From Kutzneria sp. CA-103260 (GTDB lineage: Bacteria; Actinomycetota; Actinomycetes; Mycobacteriales; Pseudonocardiaceae), in NCBI RefSeq assembly GCF_018263855.1, contig NZ_CP073318.1:8432001-8496000 (forward strand): a stretch of 64,000 nt of DNA, in the 5' to 3' direction. The notes under the pieces were generated by a model. The model was given only the letters and a program-made list of their open reading frames with translations. It was not told the DNA's origin and made no database searches. How positions within the stretch are numbered: the first letter of the stretch is position 1; each line of letters starts with the position of its first letter. Positions 59,518 to 64,000 of this stretch are shown piece after piece. The position numbers were made by a program, and so were the translations under genes.

Positions 59518-60737
59518 GCCTGTCGCGCAGAGGCTTCCTCGCCGCGTCGGCGCTGACCGCGGCAGTGCCGGCCGCGCCGGTGCAGGCCGAGCCGCAGCGG
59601 CGGCTGATGAACGGCGCAGATGTGTTGGCATCCCAGGGATATCGCACGCTGCGGGGACGCAAGGTCGGCGTGCTGACCAACCCGACCGGTGTGCTGGCCA
59701 ATCTGACGCACCTGGTCGACGACATGGTGTCGCACGATGTCCGCCCCGCTGCCGTGTTCGGCCCCGAACACGGCTTCCGGGGCACCGCCCAGGCCGGTGG
59801 GTCCGAGGGGGACTACACGGATCCGCGCACCGGGATTCCGGTGTATGACGCGTACAACGTCACCGCGGACGCGCTGGCGGCGATGTACCGCAAGGCCGGC
59901 GTGGACACCGTGGTGTTCGACATCGCCAACGTGGGCGCACGGTTCTACACGTACACGTGGACGATGTTCATCGCGATGGAGGCGGCCGCCGCCACCGGGG
60001 CTTCGTTCATGGTGCTGGACCGGCCGAACCCGATCGGCGGCCAGGCGTTCGGGCCGCAGTTGGACCCGAAGTACGCCACGCTGGTCGGGTTGAAGCCGAT
60101 CGTGCAGCAGCCCGGCATGACCGTCGGCGAGCTGGCCCGGCTGTTCGACGCCGAGTTCCTGACCACCCAGCTGGCCAGCCTGGAGATCGTCAGGTGCGCC
60201 GGCTGGCGCCGGGACGATCTGTTCAGTGGGCAGTGGGTGCCGCCCAGCCCGAACATGCCGACCCCTGACACGGCCCTGCTCTACCCCGGCACCTGCCTGT
60301 TCGAGGGCACGCTGCTGGCCGAGGGCCGCGGCACCTGCCGGCCGTTCGAGACGATCGGCGCGCCCGGCATCGACTGGCACTGGGCCGAGCAGCTGAACAC
60401 GATGGGCCTGCCCGGGGTGGAGTTCCGCGAGGCCTACTTCGTGCCGACGTTCAGCAAGTTCGTCAACCAGACGTGCGGCGGCGTGCAGGTGCACCTGACC
60501 GACCGGCCGCGGATCGACGCCATCCGGACCGCCGTCGCGATGATCGTGACGGCCCGGAACTTGTACCCGAAGGTGTTCGGTTGGCGGCCGGACAACTGGG
60601 TAGACAACCTCAGCGGTTCGGCACGTCTGCGCAGCATGGTGGACGCGGGCGCGGGCGTCGACGACATCGTGGGCGCGTGGGCGGCCGAGCTGGCCGCCTT
60701 CCGCCGTGATCGCATCCGGTATCTGCTGTACAGATGA
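59514..60737 (+). CDS. namZ: Exo-beta-N-acetylmuramidase NamZ (DUF1343)
   Basis: Releases MurNAc from the non-reducing end after NagZ has removed GlcNAc. The 407-residue protein starts with a Tat signal (SLSRRGFLAAS). Core motifs are VLTNPTGVL, VFGPEHGFRG, VFDIANVGARFYTY, LDRPNPIGG, FEGTLLAEGRGTCRPFE and APGIDW. Bacillus NamZ (YbbC) is the characterised relative and lies in the same gene order. The glutamate of PEHGF is the likely catalytic residue. Length normal. Confidence 0.93.
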   Translation: MSLSRRGFLAASALTAAVPAAPVQAEPQRRLMNGADVLASQGYRTLRGRKVGVLTNPTGVLANLTHLVDDMVSHDVRPAAVFGPEHGFRGTAQAGGSEGDYTDPRTGIPVYDAYNVTADALAAMYRKAGVDTVVFDIANVGARFYTYTWTMFIAMEAAAATGASFMVLDRPNPIGGQAFGPQLDPKYATLVGLKPIVQQPGMTVGELARLFDAEFLTTQLASLEIVRCAGWRRDDLFSGQWVPPSPNMPTPDTALLYPGTCLFEGTLLAEGRGTCRPFETIGAPGIDWHWAEQLNTMGLPGVEFREAYFVPTFSKFVNQTCGGVQVHLTDRPRIDAIRTAVAMIVTARNLYPKVFGWRPDNWVDNLSGSARLRSMVDAGAGVDDIVGAWAAELAAFRRDRIRYLLYR

Positions 60738-60744
60738 GGTGGAC

Positions 60745-62412
60745 ATGCGGATTCGTGCCCTCGCCCTACCCGCCGTGCTCGTGCTGGCGTTCGCGGTGAC
60801 CACCAGCGCGGACGCCGGGCCGAACACGGCCCGCTTCGACCGGCCCTACCAGGGGTTCGCGCCGGCCAACACGGTGCTGCGGGCCGGGTCGCCGGCCGAG
60901 GCCGGGCTGAATCCGGGGCCGATCGACGCGTTCAACACACAGCTCGCCGGCTGGGTCCCGTCGATCTACCCCGGAGCGACGGTGTTGTTGGCGCACAACG
61001 GGGTTGTCGTCGACCGGACCGCCACCGGCGAGGCCGTCAAGTACCAGGACCTGACCACCCAGCTGCCGCCGGACCAGCAGGTGCCGGCCCGCACCGACAC
61101 CATCTACGACCTGGCGTCGCTGTCCAAGCTGTTCACCTCGATCGTGGCCGTGCAGCAGCTGGAGGCCGGCCGGATCGAACTGGACACTCCGGTGGCCCAC
61201 TACCTGCCGGAGTTCGCCAGCAACGGCAAGGGCTCGATCACCATCGAGCAGCTGCTCACGCACACCTCCGGTCTGATACCCGACCCGATTCCCTCGCTGT
61301 GGGCCGGATATCCGGACATCCCGTCGCGGGTGAAGGCCATCCTGGACACGACGCCGCAGGCGGCCCCCGGCACCCAGTACGTGTACTCCGACCTGAACAT
61401 GCTGACCATGCAACTGGTGTTGCAGCAGGTCACCGGCAAGCCGCTGGACCAGCTGGTGCGCGAGGACGTCACCGAGCCGTTGCACATGGTCGACACCGGT
61501 TACAACCCGCCCGCGTCGAAGCTGGGCCGGATCGCCGCGACCGAGTACGAGACCGCGCCGCCACGGGGCATGGTGCACGGCTCCGTGCACGACGAGAACG
61601 CCTGGGCGATGGGCGGTGTGGCCGGGCACGCCGGCGTCTTCTCCACCGTCGACAACCTGGCCGTGCTGTCCCAGGCGATCCTCAACGGCGGCGTCTACCG
61701 GGGACATCGGATCCTCAGCGAGCACGGCGTGCAGCTGATGGAGCAGAACTTCAACCAGAAGTTCCCGGACGACTCGCACGGGCTGGGCTTCGAGCTGGAC
61801 CAGATCTGGTACATGGGCGGGCTGTCCGGCCCGAACACGTTGGGGCACACCGGGTTCACCGGGACGTCGCTGGTGATCGACCCGGGCTCGCGGTCGTTCG
61901 CGATCCTGTTGACCAACCGGGTGCACCCGACCCGGAACACGCCGTCGACCAACGGGGCGCGCCGCGCCGCGGCGGAGGCGTTGGCGCAGGCCATGAGCGT
62001 GCAGGCGCCCGGCGGTGGCGTGTCGTGGTTCTCCGGGCAGGGCGGCGGTTCGACCAGCACCCTGACCACGGGAACGCTGCACGGTTCGGTGCGGGTGTCG
62101 TTCGAGGCGTTCGTCAACACCGAGCCGTCGGACCTGCTGACGCTGGAGTCCAGCACCGACGGCGGCACGACCTGGACCGCGGTGCCGCTCACGGTGCGTG
62201 GCCAGAGTGTGCCGCAGACGGCGTTGTCGGGGCAGTCCGTCCGCGCGTGGCAGCAGGTTCGGGCCCAGGTCGCCGGTTCGTCGAACGGTTTGCTGCTGCG
62301 ATGGCGTTACACAACTGACCCCTCGTACGAAGGACGGGGGGTGAACGTGGCCGACATCGCGCTGAGCTGTGGCCGCACCACGTTCACGCCGGTCGGCTTC
62401 CGGCTGACGTAG
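60745..62412 (+). CDS. Exported serine hydrolase (beta-lactamase/AmiE type) with C-terminal beta-sandwich
   Basis: A 555-residue protein: signal peptide (1-24), a class C beta-lactamase fold, then an added domain. SxxK is SLSK in YDLASLSKLFTS, YSDLN is the tyrosine motif, HTGFTGT replaces KTG. In Bacillus the same slot after namZ holds AmiE (YbbE), an N-acetylmuramyl-L-alanine amidase, so peptide removal from muropeptides is likely here. From about 430 on, a beta-rich region (SVRVSFEAFVNTEP, LTLESSTDGGTTW) resembles an adhesion or sugar-binding sandwich not present in AmiE. ATG 60745 has gatgaggtgg upstream. Confidence 0.86.
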   Translation: MRIRALALPAVLVLAFAVTTSADAGPNTARFDRPYQGFAPANTVLRAGSPAEAGLNPGPIDAFNTQLAGWVPSIYPGATVLLAHNGVVVDRTATGEAVKYQDLTTQLPPDQQVPARTDTIYDLASLSKLFTSIVAVQQLEAGRIELDTPVAHYLPEFASNGKGSITIEQLLTHTSGLIPDPIPSLWAGYPDIPSRVKAILDTTPQAAPGTQYVYSDLNMLTMQLVLQQVTGKPLDQLVREDVTEPLHMVDTGYNPPASKLGRIAATEYETAPPRGMVHGSVHDENAWAMGGVAGHAGVFSTVDNLAVLSQAILNGGVYRGHRILSEHGVQLMEQNFNQKFPDDSHGLGFELDQIWYMGGLSGPNTLGHTGFTGTSLVIDPGSRSFAILLTNRVHPTRNTPSTNGARRAAAEALAQAMSVQAPGGGVSWFSGQGGGSTSTLTTGTLHGSVRVSFEAFVNTEPSDLLTLESSTDGGTTWTAVPLTVRGQSVPQTALSGQSVRAWQQVRAQVAGSSNGLLLRWRYTTDPSYEGRGVNVADIALSCGRTTFTPVGFRLT

Positions 62413-62440
62413 CCGCAGGTCAGGGGCCATCATGTTGACC

Positions 62441-62465
62441 GAAACAGTTACTGTTAGTAAGTTTC
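62441..62465. promoter_or_regulatory. Inverted repeat before murR
   Basis: gaaac and gtttc flank the AT-rich agttactgttagtaa, immediately upstream of the murR GTG. A likely autoregulatory site and promoter for murR-murQ; the murR message may be leaderless. Confidence 0.5.
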
Positions 62466-62469
62466 CCAC

Positions 62470-63402
62470 GTGGCATCCGCCAAGTCAGTCAGTGAGATCA
62501 GCGAGGCGAGCCCGCTGGTCCGGATCCGTTCGCTGCTGCCCGGCCTGGCCCGCGCGGAGCAGCGGGTGGCCAAGGTCGTCCTGGACAACCCGCAGGTCGT
62601 CGCCCACCGCAGCATCACCGAGGTCGCGGAGGCGGCCGGCACCAGCGAGACCACGGTGACCCGGTTCTGCAAGGCGATCGGCGTCGGGGGCTACCCGGAG
62701 CTGCGGATCGCGCTTGCCGCCGACACCGCGCGCACCGCCGCCCGGATCGACCGCGACCTGGGCAGCGACATCGCGCCCACCGACGACCTGTCGCAGGTGG
62801 TCGGCAAGGTCGCGTTCGCCGACGCGCGGGCCGTGGAGGAGACCGCCGAGCAGCTCGACATCGCGACCTTGAACGCTGTGGTGGACGCCGTCGCGAGCGC
62901 CGGGCGGGTCGACGTCTACGGGGTCGGCGCGAGCGCTTTCGTCGCCGCTGACCTGCAGCAGAAGCTGCACCGCATAGCGCGGGTCAGCTTCGCGTGGAGC
63001 GACACCCACATCATGCTGACCTCGGCCGCGGTGCTCACCGAGGGCGATGTCGCCTTCGGCATCTCGCACACCGGCGCGACCGCGGACACCGTGGAGGCGC
63101 TGCGGGTGGCGCGGGAGCGTGGCGCGACGACCGTCGCGCTGACCAACTTCCCCCGTTCGCCGATCTCCGAGGTCGCCGACCACGTGCTGACCACCGCGGC
63201 GCGGGAGACCACGTTCCGGTCCGGCGCGATGGCCAGCCGGATCGCCCAACTGACCGTCATCGACTGCTTGTTCATCGGCGTAGCGCAGAAACATCTGGAC
63301 AGCGCGCGTAACGCGTTGGAGTCGACCTACGAGGCCGTGGGTGGACACCGACTCGGTCCGCGTCCCGACGGCCGCCGGAAGGCACGGGAGACAGGTAAAT
63401 GA
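62470..63402 (+). CDS. murR: MurR/RpiR family transcriptional regulator
   Basis: A 310-residue regulator: HTH_6 domain (about 15-90, with TEVAEAAGTSETTVTRFCKAIG) and a SIS sugar-phosphate domain (about 130-275, VDVYGVGASAFVAADL and GISHTGATADTVEAL). MurR in E. coli senses MurNAc-6-phosphate. Linked to murQ by ATGA overlap, so the same inducer is expected. Start GTG 62470. Confidence 0.92.
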   Translation: MASAKSVSEISEASPLVRIRSLLPGLARAEQRVAKVVLDNPQVVAHRSITEVAEAAGTSETTVTRFCKAIGVGGYPELRIALAADTARTAARIDRDLGSDIAPTDDLSQVVGKVAFADARAVEETAEQLDIATLNAVVDAVASAGRVDVYGVGASAFVAADLQQKLHRIARVSFAWSDTHIMLTSAAVLTEGDVAFGISHTGATADTVEALRVARERGATTVALTNFPRSPISEVADHVLTTAARETTFRSGAMASRIAQLTVIDCLFIGVAQKHLDSARNALESTYEAVGGHRLGPRPDGRRKARETGK

Positions 63403-64000
63403 CGTTGCCGCAGCCACGCGAGTCGATAGTGCGCGTCGATTCCCCCACCGAGCAGCGCAATCCCAGAACCGAGGGTATTGACAGACTGCCGACGGTGGAC
63501 GTGCTGCGGATGATCAACAACGAGGACCGGCTGGTCCCCGCGGCCGTGGGCACGGTGCTGCCGGAGGTGGCGCGGGCCGTCGACCTCGCCGTCGCCACGC
63601 TGCGGGCCGGCGGTCGCATCCACTACGCCGGTGCCGGCACCTCCGGCCGGCTGGCCACCCTGGACGCTGCCGAGCTCGTGCCGACGTTCAACACTCCTCC
63701 CGACTGGTTCGTCACCCACCACGCCGGCGGCGCCACCGCGCTGCGCAAGGCGGTCGAGAACGCCGAGGACGACTCGGAGGCCGGGGCCGCCGAGATCCGG
63801 GCCACCGTGCAGCCCGGCGACGTCGTGTTCGGACTCACCGCCTCGGGGCGTACCCCGTACGTGATGGGCGCACTCGCCGCCGGCAACGAGATCGGCGCCC
63901 GGACCGTGCTGCTGTCGGCCAACCCCGCCGCCGCCCCGAGCGTGCCGGTCGACGTGCTCATCGCCGTCAACACCGGGCCCGAGGTGATCGCCGGCTCCAC
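63399..64000 (+). CDS. murQ: N-acetylmuramic acid 6-phosphate etherase, cut by the right edge
   Basis: Cleaves the lactyl ether of MurNAc-6-phosphate, giving GlcNAc-6-phosphate and D-lactate. The first 200 residues of about 300 are visible: PTEQRNPRTEGIDRL, the SIS loop YAGAGTSGRLATLDAAE with the family Glu, NAEDDSEAG and FGLTASGRTPYV. Start ATG 63399 overlaps the murR stop. No MurNAc phosphotransferase transporter or kinase is seen in the window, so uptake and phosphorylation must be encoded elsewhere or beyond the edge. Confidence 0.95.
   Translation, partial: MTLPQPRESIVRVDSPTEQRNPRTEGIDRLPTVDVLRMINNEDRLVPAAVGTVLPEVARAVDLAVATLRAGGRIHYAGAGTSGRLATLDAAELVPTFNTPPDWFVTHHAGGATALRKAVENAEDDSEAGAAEIRATVQPGDVVFGLTASGRTPYVMGALAAGNEIGARTVLLSANPAAAPSVPVDVLIAVNTGPEVIAGS

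Overview
The window reads as chromosomal DNA of a high-GC actinomycete. Codon third positions are almost all G or C, GTG starts are frequent, and stop/start overlaps of the ATGA, GTGA and TGATG type recur. Gene order matches core actinobacterial neighbourhoods: tilS-hpt-ftsH-folEPBK-panCD-coaX, topA-holB, and ssd-tadABC with a 6C RNA beside a SerB-like HAD gene. The overall mix (DUF6779, DUF2342 metalloprotease, DUF2520, DUF4244 prepilin) points to Pseudonocardiaceae; a Kutzneria-like genome is my best guess, inferred from gene content only. There is no CRISPR array, insertion sequence or rRNA. One tRNA (Thr-CGT) and one 6C RNA are present.

Layout. 1-4325: pantothenate/CoA operon (DUF2520, panC, panD, coaX; coaX runs off the left edge) and a PrsW-type protease. 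4338-6433: a MidA/NDUFAF7-type methyltransferase overlapping a solitary NuoD-like subunit. 6434-13163: ftsH with the folate genes folE, folP, folB, folK and two membrane proteins. 13659-21486: an anchored substrate-binding/VWA protein, hpt, tilS, a zinc metalloprotease and a DacB with a very long Pro/Ala/Lys/Glu-rich N-terminus. 21636-26698: ppa, a DHA2 exporter with its MarR regulator, a hotdog thioesterase, a VC0807-type membrane protein and a papain-family peptidase. 26699-29134: a gene-poor stretch with duplicated regulatory-looking modules, a decayed FAD oxidoreductase, a two-hairpin repeat and tRNA-Thr. 29331-36228: a secreted anchored protein, then a uronate module: exported GH88 hydrolase, LldP-family permease, KduI, KduD and an IclR regulator around a palindromic operator. 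36238-49478: AlkX/YcaQ-type glycosylase, MarR/methyltransferase pair, holB, MFS, topA, proton-pumping pyrophosphatase and an MrfA-type helicase. 50078-56165: primase-polymerase domain protein and a tad pilus operon holding two extra small overlapping genes. 56376-57363: 6C RNA and SerB-like phosphatase. 57859-64000: muropeptide recovery cluster nagZ, namZ, serine hydrolase, murR and murQ (cut by the right edge).

How the genes work together. The left third is housekeeping cofactor synthesis (CoA, tetrahydrofolate) linked to membrane-protein quality control and cell-wall maintenance. The centre carries inducible catabolism: the uronate module would take unsaturated uronides from an exported hydrolase through a permease to KduI/KduD. 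The right end salvages cell-wall sugars: exported NagZ and NamZ release GlcNAc and MurNAc, the serine hydrolase is a candidate peptide-trimming enzyme, MurQ converts MurNAc-6-phosphate, and MurR senses it. The least explained items are the NuoD-like/MidA pair, the small genes nested between tadA, tadB and tadC, the LldP-family permease in a uronate context, and the repeat-rich stretch at 27.1-27.5 kb.
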